Counted from the stretch's first letter, positions 32,750 to 41,904 are shown. The stretch: 64,000 bases of DNA from DATDIC01 sp963764525 (GCA_963764525.1 CAVXTC010000029.1:124001-188000); one strand, 5' to 3'. Notes: generated by a model from the letters alone, not told the origin. Made by a program: numbers and translations.

Positions 32750-35305
32750 TGCTGGGCTGGCTGTTCGGACGATCGAATCGCCTGCGCGCTCGTGATCTCG
32801 TTGGTAACGTCGTGGTGGGCGGCAACACCGGAATCATTTATCAGATTTCCGGCGACGGCCCGCCACCGGCGCCGCCAACCCTGCACTGGGCCGAGGCGCT
32901 GCCGCCGCCGGGCTCGCCGTTCGAGCTGTTCAACCTGCTGTCCTGGAAGTTCCGGCTGGCGCGCGACCTGCTCGGGCGCGATGCGGAGAAACGTGAGCTG
33001 CTCGATTGGGCGCGGAACGGCCCGAGGGTCCGCATCCGGTTTCTTATAGGCCCGGGCGGGTCGGGCAAGACGCGGCTGGCCGCGGAGTTCGCCGAAGCGC
33101 TGACCGGATGGCACGCGGGTTTCGTTCCGCTCGATACCGGGGCGACGCTGCCGCTGTCGCGGCGGGGCCTGCTTGTCATTCTCGATTATCCGGAGGCCTG
33201 GCGCGAACCGGTCCGCTCACTGCTGCGAGAGGCCGCGCGCGCGGGCCAGCCGGCCGCGCCGATCCGGATTCTTCTGCTCAGCCGTCGGCCGCTGGCCGAG
33301 TGGCGGGAGGAAATCCTGAACTGCGGCGCTTCGACCCTGTGCGATGCACAGGAGCTCGGGATCGGCCCGCTGGATCGCGACGCAGCCGCGGATGTGTTCC
33401 ACCGGGCGGTGGCTCGGCTGGCGGCGCATCGTCGGCTGGCAGCGCCGCGGATCGACAACAGCGCGATCGAAGCCTGGATCAACCAGAATCCCGCCCTGCA
33501 TGGCCTGCCGCTGCTGACCATCGCCGCGGCAATTCATTTCGTGGACCGGCCGGGACGCGCGTTGGGACTTGACGCCGCGGGGATTGTCGATGCGTTGGTC
33601 GAACGGGAGCGCCCGCAGCTTGACCGCACCGGTCGGTCGGTCGGGTTGGGTGAGCTTGGCGCGTCGCGGCTGGTTGGACTGTCGGCGCTGCGGGACGGCC
33701 TCGATGCGCCGGCGATCCGACGGCTGGTCGCGCCGGAGCTTGAACTCGGACTGCCGGATGCGGGCCGGGTTGTCAACGCCTTGCGGGATTCCGGCTGGTG
33801 GCACGCGGAGCGTCTGTCCGCGCCGGCCCCGGACATCGTTGCGGCCGAGTTGCTGCGCCAGGTGCTGGTCGCTGCGGAGGATCGCGGGCACGAATGGGTG
33901 TGGGCCTGCTTGTCCGATCCCGGCGCCGTGCAGATTGAGTTGCTCGATCGCCGGATGCACGACATGGTGACGCTGCGTGGTCCGGACGAGCGGACTTTGC
34001 AGCGCCTCATGATTGCTGCGGTAACCGGCCAGGCTGCGCGCGCGTGGGCGTGGGCTGGCTTCTCTGATTCCGAAGTGGGTGGATTTCGGCTGAGCCCGGT
34101 TTCCGTAGCTATCGGCCACGAGCTGCTGGCGGCAACAGACGCTGCTGGGGAGGAGCGAGCGGGCATTCTCAACAACCTGTCGAATCATCTGAGCGAAGCC
34201 GGCGACGGCGCGGGCGCGCTGGCGGCGATCCGCGAGGCGGTGGAGATCCGTCGCCGGCTGGCGCAGGAGACCCCGGCGCGCTTCGCCCCCGATCTCGCGA
34301 CGAGCCTCAACAACCTGTCGCTCCGTCTGAGCGATGCCGGCGACGGCGCGGGCGCGCTGGCGGCGATCCGCGAGGCGGCGGACATCTATCGCCGGCTGGC
34401 GCAGGAGACCCCGGCGCGCTTCGCCCCCGATCTCGCGATGAGCCTCAACAACCTGTCGCTCCGTCTGAGCGATGCCGGCGACGGCGCGGGCGCGCTGGCG
34501 GCGATCCGCGAGGCGGTGGAGATCTGTCGCCGGCTGGCGCAGGACGACCCCGGCGCGCTTCGCCCCCAATCTCGCGAGGAGCCTCAACAACCTGTCGCTC
34601 CGGTCTGAGCGATGCCGGCGACGGCGCGGGCGCGCTGGCGGCGATCCGCGAGGCGACGGACATCTATCGCCGGCTGGCGCAGGAGACCCCGGCGCGCTTC
34701 GCCCCCGATCTCGCGAGGAGCCTCAACAACCTATCGCTCAGTCTGAGCGATGCCGGCGACGGCGCGGGCGCGCTGGCGGCGATCCGCGAGGCGGTGGACA
34801 CCTATCGCCGGCTGGCGCAGGAGACCCCGGCACGCTTCGCCCCCGATCTCGCGACCAGCCTTAACACCCTGTCGGTCCATCTGAGCGATGCCAGCGACGG
34901 CGCGGGCGCGCTGGCGGCGATCCGCGAGGCGGTGGAGATCCGTCGCCGGCTGGCGCAGGAGACCCCGGCGCGCTTCGCCCCCGATCTCGCGACCAGCCTC
35001 AACAACCTGTCGCTCCGTCTGAGCGATGCCGGCGACGGCGCGGGCGCGCTGGCGGCGATCCGCGAGGCGGTGGAATCCGTCGCCGGCTGGCGCAGGAGAC
35101 CCCGGCGCGCTTCGCCCCCGATCTCGCGACCAGCCTCAACAACCTGTCGCTCCGTCTGAGCGATGCCGGCGACGGCGCGGGCGCGCTGGCGGCGATCCGC
35201 GAGGCGGTGGAGATCCGTCGCCGGCTGGCGCAGGAGACCCCGGCGCGCTTCGCAGCGGCACTCGAGCGCAGCCTGGTTATCCTGTCTCGCCTGGACACGC
35301 CCTGA
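32749..35305 (+). CDS. STAND-type NTPase with C-terminal TPR array (NLR-like); frame broken in the repeats
   Basis: The N-terminus carries the motif GNVVVGGNTGIIYQIS (19-34), shared with the upstream small membrane protein. A proline-rich linker follows, then an NTPase: LLGRDAEKRELLDWA, P-loop GPGGSGKT (101-108), Walker B LLVILDYPEA (D146) and RILLLSRRPLAEW. A helical region (about 200-470) leads to eight TPR units of 46 residues each, starting at 34168, 34306, 34444, 34583, 34722, 34860, 34998 and 35135. A unit reads NNLSLRLSDAGDG, then AGALAAIREAVEIRRR, then LAQETPARFAPDLATSL. Extra bases near 34549 and 34602 and a missing base near 35090 break the frame. The first open frame ends at 34608; the last unit ends at TGA 35303. 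STAND NTPases act as switch receptors. Confidence 0.8.
34168..35272 (+). repeat. Eight tandem 138-bp TPR-coding repeats
   Basis: Units are 138, 138, 139, 139, 138, 138, 137 and about 138 bp long and almost identical in DNA, with long runs unchanged even at silent sites. Differences cluster at a few codons: the start of helix A (CGT, AAT, AGT, CAT) and the EAV/EAA/EAT plus EIR/DIY/EIC/DTY positions. The array is in the STAND gene. Its sameness at DNA level points to recent expansion or gene conversion. Confidence 0.9.
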
Positions 35306-35401
35306 CGCGCCGTTCAACAGAATTGTATTTGCGAGAGAAACTGTTTCGGCGCGGATCGCCCATTCGTCATGCCCTGAACGCGCATGGGTCCTACAGAAAG
35401 A

Positions 35402-35470
35402 AATATGAACCGCAGAGGCGCGGAGGACGCGGAGAAGGGTCTCTGTGCCTCTGCGGCTCTGTGGTTGATC
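35402..35470. repeat. Imperfect palindrome, 'NRRGAEDAE' family
   Basis: The arm AACCGCAGAGGCGCGGAGG faces CTCTGTGCCTCTGCGG and CTCTGTGGTT. Translations read NRRGAEDAE one way and CLCGSVV another, the signature of a palindromic repeat common in many bacterial genomes. It lies 100 bp after the STAND gene. Confidence 0.65.
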
Positions 35471-35564
35471 TTCTGCTTGCTTTATTGCTGCGTACGGGTC
35501 CCGAACCGAGGAGTTTTTGAGAACTTGTTTCGTATCTTAGCGACTTCATGCGGAGTCGCCGGGA

Positions 35565-35660
35565 CGCGCTGGGTTCCCGCTTCCGCGGGAATGACGGCGC
35601 TTCCGCGGGAATGACGGCACTTCCGCGGAATGATGGGCTCCCGCGGGAATGACGTTACGT
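35565..35660. repeat. HSREGG-type repeats, four short copies in tandem
   Basis: GGGTTCCCGCTTCCGCGGGAATGACGG is followed by three shorter copies of CTTCCGCGGGAATGACGG-like sequence. The stretch 35306-35758, between the STAND gene and the MFS gene, contains this cluster and the preceding palindrome and no supported gene. Confidence 0.8.
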
Positions 35661-35758
35661 CCGACTGGTCGGAACTTCGCGGGACGTGACCCGTCCTGAC
35701 CCCCAATCACCGCGCCCGTCGCTTTACAACCCACCCCCCACCCCCAATCCTCGCCGCC

Positions 35759-37019
35759 ATGGAGCACCAGCGCACCAGCCGGGCGCAGCACATGCACGAC
35801 AGCGTGCCGCCCGACTGGCAGCGGACCATGTGGGCCATGGTCGGCGTGCAGTTCATCATGACGATGTCGTTCACCATCCTCAGCCCGATCATGCCGCTGT
35901 TCCTGCCGCAACTCGGCGTGACCGGTGCCAGACAGATTTACCTTTGGGCCGGCATCCTGAACGGCACCACCTCGTTCGTCGCTGCGTTCGCTTCGCCGCT
36001 GTGGGGGCGGGTCGCCGACCAGCGCGGGCGCAAGCTGATGCTGCTGCGGTCCAGCTTCGCCATCGCGTTCTTCACCGTGTTGATGGGACTGTCGCCGAAC
36101 GTCTGGGAGTTCTTCGGCGCGCGCGCGCTGATGGGCGCTTTCGCCGGATTCTCGGCGTCGGCGATCGCGCTGGTGGCCAGCCAGGTGCCGGAGCAGCGGC
36201 TGGGTTATGCGCTCGGGTGGCTCAGCACCGGGCAGTTGGTGGGCGGGCTGGTCGGGCCGGTGACTGGGCGGCGCGCTGGCGGATGCGACCGGCAGCTACC
36301 GCGTGCCGTTCTACTGCACCGCGGCGATCTGCTTCGGCGCCATGGGGCTGGCCTGGGCGTTCGTGCATGAGCAGTTCACCCCGCCCCCGCCGGGCCGGCG
36401 AAGCCGATCCATGGTGGCCAGCCTCGGGCTGCTGACCCGCTCGGCCGGGCTGCTGCCGCTGTTCTTCGTGCTGCTGCTGGCGCAGTTCGGCGTGCGCACG
36501 GTGCAGCCGGTGGTCACGCTGTTCGTCCAGCAACTGGTCGGCAACGGAGCCAGCCTCGCCACGCTGGCAGGGTTCGCGTTTTCGGTGACCGGGGTGGCCG
36601 ACCTGGTCGCCTCGCCGTTCCTCGGCAAACGCAGCGACGTGATTGGCTATCGGCGTGTGTTGCTGATCTGCCTGTTCGGCGCGGCGATGATGAGCCTGCC
36701 GCAGGCGTTCGCACACAATTACTGGGAATTCGTCGCCGAGCGGTTCGGCGTCGGCTGCTTCATCGGCGGCATCCTGCCGACCGCCAACGCGCTGGTGGGG
36801 CGGCTGGTGCCGCGGGCGCAGCGCGGCACCGTGTATGGCATGACGGCCTCGGCGACGTTCCTCGGCAACTCGCTGGGGCCGCTGACCGGCGGGGGCGTGG
36901 CGGCGGCGCTGGGGCTGCGCTGGGTGTTCGTGGTCACCGCATTCCTGCTGCTGGCCAATCTGTGCTGGGTCTGGTTCAGCGTGGCGGAACTGCCCGCCGC
37001 GACTCCGCCGGCGAACTGA
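35759..37019 (+). CDS. MFS transporter, one frameshift
   Basis: Two overlapping frames make one 12-span carrier of about 419 residues. The first runs through GRVADQRGRKLMLL (the MFS loop 2-3 motif) to LVGGLVGPVTG. Near 36262 an extra G shifts the frame; removing it continues GGALADATGSYRVPFYCTAA and on to the end. The second half repeats the loop motif as GKRSDVIGYRRVLL. This is the multidrug-type layout (TetA/BcR-like). The substrate is unknown. Translation may begin at ATG 35759 or 35792. Confidence 0.78.
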
Positions 37020-37169
37020 TCACGCTCGCGTGAGGGCGGCTTTTCCGGCGGCATTCCACGCAAGCTTGCATTGCAAGGCCCGACGAAATGCATCAGGTGC
37101 GAAACCTTGGCGTGCGCCCCGGCCTGCGGCGGCGCGCGCCGCGCATCGCTGGACGTCCACAGGAGAGAC

Positions 37170-37759
37170 ATGATGATGAAAGTCCGTACCATCGCCCAAA
37201 TCGCCGCGATCGGCGGCCTCGCCGGCCTGGCCGGCTGCTCGGCCATGGGCATGGGAGGCTCGCACGAGCAGGCGGCGGCTCCGCCACCAGCCGCGGCGCC
37301 GATGGCGACAGCGACCGCGCCGGCGCCCGCCCCGACCACGGAGCTGTCGCCGCAGATGCTGCGTCGCGTGCAGACGGCACTGAAGAAGGACGGCGATTAC
37401 AAGGGGCACGTCGATGGCGTGTGGGGGCCGCAGACCCAGAGCGCGGTGTCCCAGTATCAGCAGAAGAATAACCTGCAGACCACCGGCAACCTCGATGAGC
37501 CGACCTTGGAGGCAATGCACATGGGGGGCGCGCCGGGCTCGATGGGGGCGTCCAATGATAACGGGACGATGGGCGGCAGCGCCGGTGCAATGAACGGCTC
37601 GTCGATGCCCGCCAATGGAACCGACAACGGAACCGGCACCACGACCGGCACGACCGGCAACGGTGCCACTGGCGCCGGCGCGATGGGCCCCGGAACGGGC
37701 ACTGGCGCGACGGTACCGGCACGACGGGTACTGGCACGACGGGCACCAAGTCCCCGTAA
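37170..37759 (+). CDS. Lipoprotein with peptidoglycan-binding domain, one frameshift near the end
   Basis: ATG 37170 follows AGGAGAGAC. A lipoprotein signal with lipobox LAGC (GLAGLAGCSAMG) is followed by an Ala/Pro-rich linker. A PG_binding_1 domain comes next: LSPQMLRRVQTALKKDGDYKG, then HVDGVWGPQTQSAVSQYQQKNNL. The tail is Gly/Thr/Asn-rich and low complexity (GTTTGTTGNGATG). Near 37711 one base is lost; restoring it gives DGTGTTGTGTTGTKSP and TAA at 37757. Likely anchored in the outer membrane and holding the cell wall. Without the correction the frame runs on through the ribosomal genes, which is not plausible. Confidence 0.75.
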
Positions 37760-37765
37760 GCAATG

Positions 37766-37795
37766 CGGGCGGGGTGGTGGCCCCGCCCGGTTTCC
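37766..37795 (+). terminator. Terminator-like hairpin after the lipoprotein gene
   Basis: The 9-bp perfect stem CGGGCGGGG (37766-37774) pairs with CCCCGCCCG (37781-37789), followed by GTTTCCC. It lies 6 bp after the stop. The T-run is short, so efficiency is uncertain. Confidence 0.55.
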
Positions 37796-37806
37796 CGCCT
37801 TGCACA

Positions 37807-37835
37807 GGGCGGCTCTGGCCGTTATAGAGCCGCCC
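37807..37835 (+). promoter_or_regulatory. Hairpin upstream of rpmI-rplT, possible leader element
   Basis: GGGCGGCTCT (37807-37816) pairs perfectly with AGAGCCGCCC (37826-37835) across a 9-nt loop, 88 bp before rpmI. In many bacteria the L35-L20 mRNA leader is bound by L20 for feedback control. This hairpin could belong to such a leader or be a second terminator of the upstream gene. Confidence 0.35.
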
Positions 37836-37923
37836 CTCGGATCGCGCGCCCGGGCCTGGAAGGGCATGCCCGGCCGCGACGCTCGTTCATACGCAACGGG
37901 CCGCAAGGACAAGGAGACGGAAA

Positions 37924-38127
37924 ATGCCCAAGATGAAGACCAAGTCATCGGTCAAGAAGCGATTCAAGATGACCGCGACCGGCAAGGTGCTGGCCAGTCC
38001 CGGCATGAAGCGCCACGGCCTGATCAACCGGACGCAGAAGGCCAAGCGCGCCAACCGCCGCCAGCAGGTGCTGACTCCGATGGATGCGCGCACCGTGAAG
38101 CAATGGGCGCCGTACGGGCTCGGGTAA
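37924..38127 (+). CDS. rpmI: 50S ribosomal protein L35
   Basis: 67 residues, full length: MPKMKTKSSVKKRFKMTATG, then GMKRHGLINRTQKAKRANRR. Highly basic, with the strict L35 pattern. ATG 37924 follows CAAGGAGACGGAAA. It is paired with rplT 15 bp downstream as usual. infC, which precedes rpmI in many genomes, is absent here. Confidence 0.97.
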   Translation: MPKMKTKSSVKKRFKMTATGKVLASPGMKRHGLINRTQKAKRANRRQQVLTPMDARTVKQWAPYGLG

Positions 38128-38142
38128 GAGGGAAACAGCGCC

Positions 38143-38499
38143 ATGGCACGCGTCAAGCGGGGCACCACGACCCATGCCCGTCACAAGAAGGTCCTGAAGC
38201 AGTCGAAGGGATTCGTCGGCCGCAGTTCCACGACGTATCGCGCGGCGCTGGAGCGGCTGGAGAAGTCGCTGCAATACGCCTATCGCGACCGGCGCAACAA
38301 GAAGCGGGATTTCCGCGGCCTGTGGATCCAGCGCATCAACGCGGCGGTGCGCGAGCACGGGCTGACCTACAGCCGCTTCATCGATGGGCTGAACAAGGCC
38401 GGCATCGAGATCGACCGCAAGGTGCTGGCGGCGATCGCCTATGATGACGCCGCCAGCTTCGCGGAGATCGTGCGGAAGGCGCAGGCCGCCCTGGGGTAA
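38143..38499 (+). CDS. rplT: 50S ribosomal protein L20
   Basis: 118 residues, full length. Start MARVKRGTTTHARHKKVLK, then SKGFVGRSSTTYRAALERLEKSLQYAYRDRRNKKRDFRGLWI; the end is AYDDAASFAEIVRKAQAAL. It is an early assembly protein of the 50S subunit and commonly a translational repressor of its own operon. The gene ends 3 bp from a convergent enolase-superfamily gene; pheST does not follow. Confidence 0.97.
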   Translation: MARVKRGTTTHARHKKVLKQSKGFVGRSSTTYRAALERLEKSLQYAYRDRRNKKRDFRGLWIQRINAAVREHGLTYSRFIDGLNKAGIEIDRKVLAAIAYDDAASFAEIVRKAQAALG

Positions 38500-38502
38500 G
38501 CG

Positions 38503-39597
38503 CTAGCCGGCCCGGAACCGCTCGACCGCCTGCTGATCGAAGCGCAATCCCCAGCCCGGGGCGCTCGGCAGCACCAGTTCGCCGTTGTCGATCGCCGGCG
38601 TCTCCTGGAACAGCTTCAGCATCCAGGGCATGTATTCCACGGTCAGCCCGTTCGGCACCGCGGCGATCAGGTGCAAATGAAACTCCGGGATCACGTGGCT
38701 GACCACCGGCAGGTTGAACGCCTCCGCCATGCCGGCGATTTTCAGCCACTGCGTCACGCCGCCGGCGCGCACCAGATCGATCATGACGATATCGATCGAG
38801 CGCGCCTCGATCATGTGGCGGAACGGCGTGATTCCCCAGACATACTCACCGCCGGCGATCGGGGTCGATAGCGCCGCGTTGATCCGCGCCAGGCCGGGAT
38901 AGTCGTCGGCCGCCGTGACGTCTTCCAGCCAGAACAGGCCGACATCCTGGATGCACGCGCCAATGTCGATCGCTTGCTCCGGCCGCCAGCGCTGGTTGAT
39001 GTCGCACATCAGCCGGATGTCCGGGCCGATCGCCTCGCGCACCACGCGCGCGCGGGTGATTTCATCGGTGACGGTCGGGGCGCCCGGCAGCGCGAGCTGC
39101 ATCTTCATTTCCTTGAAGCCCGCCTGCTTCAGGCGCGCCGCCGCCGCGGCTGCCTTGTCGTGCGTCAGGCCGCGCCGCAACGCACCCGAGGCGTAGGTCG
39201 GCACGCGGTCGCGCGCGCCGCCGAGCAGCTTCCACAGCGGCTGGCCGAGCGCCTTGCCCTTGATGTCCCACAGCGCCATGTCGATGGCTGCCGCGGCCAG
39301 CGTGAAAATGCCGCCGCTCTCACAGCCCGCGGCGGCGGCGCGCAGCTTCCTGGCGGCGGCTTCCGGGCGCAGCGGATCGTCGCCGACGATCAGTGCGCCC
39401 AGCGCATCGACCGCTTCGCGCAACGCACGCGTCAGGGCGCCGCCGTAGAAGGTGAGGCCGATGCCCTCGATGCCGTCGTCGGTGTGCATGCGCAAGATGA
39501 CGATCGGGCGCATGGCGCCGTCGCGCTCCGGCGCGTTGGCGAGGGGCTCGTCTTCCGGGATGCTCAGGATGTCGGTTTGCAGGCGGGCGATCTTCAT
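38503..39597 (-). CDS. Enolase superfamily enzyme, mandelate racemase/muconate lactonizing type
   Basis: 364 residues from ATG 39597 (MKIARLQTDILSIP). The capping domain is followed by the barrel. FKEMKMQLALPG carries the K-x-K-type catalytic lysine region. The metal ligands are in RLMCDINQRWRPEQ (Asp), LFWLEDVTAADD (Glu) and PIAGGEYVWG (Glu). VVSHVIPEFHLHL carries the likely catalytic histidine. Members abstract a proton alpha to a carboxylate, for example in sugar-acid dehydration. The substrate is not identifiable. Confidence 0.85.
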   Translation of the reverse strand: MKIARLQTDILSIPEDEPLANAPERDGAMRPIVILRMHTDDGIEGIGLTFYGGALTRALREAVDALGALIVGDDPLRPEAAARKLRAAAAGCESGGIFTLAAAAIDMALWDIKGKALGQPLWKLLGGARDRVPTYASGALRRGLTHDKAAAAAARLKQAGFKEMKMQLALPGAPTVTDEITRARVVREAIGPDIRLMCDINQRWRPEQAIDIGACIQDVGLFWLEDVTAADDYPGLARINAALSTPIAGGEYVWGITPFRHMIEARSIDIVMIDLVRAGGVTQWLKIAGMAEAFNLPVVSHVIPEFHLHLIAAVPNGLTVEYMPWMLKLFQETPAIDNGELVLPSAPGWGLRFDQQAVERFRAG

Positions 39598-39778
39598 GGC
39601 TGGGTCCCTTCTGGCGGGCCAGTGTGGCATGCCGGGGGCGGCTGCACCACGCGGCAGCCAGGTTGGGGCCTACCCGGCGGTGATGCAAAGCTGTCCCGCT
39701 AACAGCATGATGTGGCGCTCGTTCACGAAATCCCTGGTGACCACAAGTTTGGGCGAACCAAGAAGAGCCGTTGGCAAT

Positions 39779-40060
39779 CTAAGACACCTTAACCGCAAAA
39801 ATATCATGAAACTGAGCGACACATTCCGAGCAAATAGTCACGTTCGGCTCGGCGCCTTAACGGAGTCCGGGGCTGCCTCGGCCGCAGAACGAACATGAGA
39901 CCGAAGATGACGGAGTTTGTGCACCCTCCAGAAGCGAATTGATCGCCACGGAAATTAACCCAAGCGCTCCGTTCGCGTAGCTTTCATTCCCCTTAGAGTC
40001 AAAGAGGCGATATGCCGATATACCCTGCTCGATGGCGGCATGGAAGTCTCGACTGGACAT
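39779..40060 (-). pseudogene. Small protein with ClpX-type C4 zinc finger, interrupted by an in-frame stop
   Basis: From ATG 40060: MSSRDFHAAIEQGISAYRLF, then GNESYANGALGLISVAINSLLEGA, then CSFCGRGSPGLR and an in-frame TAA (39857). The same frame continues GAEPNVTICSECVAQFHDIFAV to TAG at 39779. The pattern CxxC...CxxC matches the ClpX zinc-binding domain, which recruits substrates to the ClpXP protease. No AAA domain is present. The gene is clearly AT-richer than its surroundings. One base (TTA to TAA) separates it from an intact 93-residue protein. The rest of 39598-40376 holds no other gene I can support. Confidence 0.55.
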
Positions 40061-40320
40061 AGCGTCCTTCCAAGCCTTGCGAATCCTTTCAATATTTCCG
40101 AATCTGCATCGCTCACTATCACGAACCGCCAATGTTATACTGCAACAATCAGGCTCAATTCTGATCTCTTCCGACAATACCTGGCGCGAAGATCGTCGGC
40201 AAGCCCTGGTCACAGTGCAAGAACGCGTTCGCGCAGGTATAATCCCTACGTCACGGCTACCATTTGGCACCGCGGCCCGGAAGCTGGCGGCCCTAATGTT
40301 ACTGCCGGCGCCAGGTACTA

Positions 40321-40372
40321 TCGACCGACCCCTCCCCCAACCCCCTCCCACAAGGGGAGGGGGAGTCGGGCA
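40321..40372. repeat. C-rich palindromic repeat (CCCCTCCCCC family)
   Basis: CCGACCCCTCCCCCAACCCC faces ACAAGGGGAGGGGGAGTCGGG to form a strong hairpin just downstream of the minus-strand regulator gene. The same family recurs at 62690-62780. As an RNA hairpin it could end the regulator transcript. Confidence 0.7.
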
Positions 40373-40376
40373 TTGG

Positions 40377-41765
40377 TTACTTCTTCTCAAACCGGTACGG
40401 GCTCGCGCTGGTGGTCAGCGGGTCCAGCGCCAGTCGGTGCTCCAGCGGCGGGAAGGCGCGGCTGCGGCAATCGGGGCGGTCGCATAGCCGGCACGACAGG
40501 CCGATCCCGACCCGCGCCCGCTCCAGGTCCACTCCGTCGGCATACACCACATCGGCCGCATGGGTCAGCGCGCATCCCATCGCCACCACGTGCGTCGGCC
40601 GCGGCTCGCCCCACTCCAGCGGGCGTGTGACGGTGCGGGCGAAGCACAGGAACGCGGCGCCATCGGGCAACTCGGCAATCTGCACCTGCATGTCGCCGGG
40701 ACGCGCGAAGGCGGTATGCACGACCCAGCGCGGGCACGATCCGCCATAGCGGGCGAACGGAAATCCGGCGGCGGAAAAGCGCTTGGAAACGTTACCGGCC
40801 GGATCGACGCGCAGAAAGAAGAACGGGACGCCGCGCGCGCCCGGCCGCTGCAGTGACGACAAGCGCTGGCACGCCTGCTCGAACGACACGCCGAAGTGCG
40901 CCGCCAACGCCTCCGCATCGTGCCGCATCGTGCTGGCCGCGGCCAGGAACGGCGCATACGGCATCAGCAAAGCGCCGGCCATATAGTTCAGCAGCCCGAT
41001 GCGGATCAGCATCGCGGCCTCGGGCGACGACGGCGCCGCCACATGCAGCACCGCATCGACCGCGTCCCGCGCCTCCAGCAACGCCAACTGGAACGCCATC
41101 TGGAAGCCGCGGCTTTCGCGCGGCAGCGCCTCCGACAGCACCAGGCTGCGTGCCGCCGGGTCATAGCGGCGCAGCGCACCGGCCAGCTTTTGCACCGTCA
41201 CAGTCAGCCCATGCGCGCGGCGCAGCCGCTCGGCGATCGCGTGGTTCATCTCGTGCGGCGACGCCGCCAGCTCCGCGGCCATCGCCTCGGCCGCCGCTTC
41301 CAGTTCGGGAAAATGGTTGGCACGCTCGTGGAAGAAATCACGCGCCTCTTCGTTCGGCAGCAGGATGCGGCGGCCGGAGGGCAGCGCGATGCCGCCCGCA
41401 TCCTCCCGCGCGACGCGCCAGGCACGATACAGCGCCAGCACCGCCCGCGCCGCATTCGGCGCCCCGCCGGCGAGGTGCCCGACCTCGGCATCCGGCACCG
41501 CCTCGGCGCCCAGCAGCGGATCGGCGAACACTTCGCGCAGGCTGATTTCGAGCTGCCGCTCCTCAGTGCCCGAAAGCGCGACCAGTTCGACCCGCAGCGT
41601 CTCGGTCAGCTTGATCAGCAGCGACGCCGTGACCGCGCGCTGGTCGTGCTCGATCAGGTTGAGATAGCTGGCGGAAATGCCCAGCCGGGTGGCGAGCGCC
41701 TGCTGCGTCAACCCCCGCTCGGCCCGCAGGCGCCGCACCGTGCGGCCGATCAGTGCGCGAGTCAT
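40377..41765 (-). CDS. XRE-family regulator with ImmA/IrrE-like and DUF2083 domains (RamB/ScfR type)
   Basis: 462 residues. The N-terminal helix-turn-helix is GRTVRRLRAERGLTQQALATRLGISASYLNLIE. A central IrrE-like region follows, then a C-terminal DUF2083 block (FFLRVDPAGNVSKRFS, GGSCPRWVVHTAF, CDRPDCRSRAFPP). This is the short-chain fatty-acid-responsive regulator group that includes RamB, which controls glyoxylate-cycle and acetate genes. It is divergent from isocitrate lyase with 139 bp between, so control of aceA is very likely. Confidence 0.88.
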   Translation of the reverse strand: MTRALIGRTVRRLRAERGLTQQALATRLGISASYLNLIEHDQRAVTASLLIKLTETLRVELVALSGTEERQLEISLREVFADPLLGAEAVPDAEVGHLAGGAPNAARAVLALYRAWRVAREDAGGIALPSGRRILLPNEEARDFFHERANHFPELEAAAEAMAAELAASPHEMNHAIAERLRRAHGLTVTVQKLAGALRRYDPAARSLVLSEALPRESRGFQMAFQLALLEARDAVDAVLHVAAPSSPEAAMLIRIGLLNYMAGALLMPYAPFLAAASTMRHDAEALAAHFGVSFEQACQRLSSLQRPGARGVPFFFLRVDPAGNVSKRFSAAGFPFARYGGSCPRWVVHTAFARPGDMQVQIAELPDGAAFLCFARTVTRPLEWGEPRPTHVVAMGCALTHAADVVYADGVDLERARVGIGLSCRLCDRPDCRSRAFPPLEHRLALDPLTTSASPYRFEKK

Positions 41766-41863
41766 GTTTGACCGCCTTTACAAAAACCCGGCGCCGGCAG
41801 TGAAGCCGGCGACGCCATTGCATCCGTCGATGCTGAATGCCTGCTGAACTTCGCACCTGCAAT

Positions 41864-41876
41864 GTCAATTATTGAC
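41864..41876. promoter_or_regulatory. Palindromic operator candidate upstream of aceA
   Basis: GTCAATTATTGAC is a perfect 6-bp inverted repeat around a single T, in an AT-rich patch 28 bp before the aceA start and within the divergent gap shared with the RamB-like regulator. It is a plausible binding site for that regulator; this is inferred from position and symmetry only. Confidence 0.4.
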
Positions 41877-41904
41877 GCATCCGATGTCGATCAGGAGACC
41901 CAAG

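Noticed and set aside
34168..35305. Tandem repeats considered as a CRISPR array or minisatellite
   Set aside because: The 138-bp unit translates to a regular TPR motif and continues a protein frame. There are no spacers of constant length between short repeats.
37071..38444. 457-codon frame running from the lipoprotein through rpmI and rplT
   Set aside because: It crosses two certain ribosomal protein genes in another frame. One missing base near 37711 explains it.
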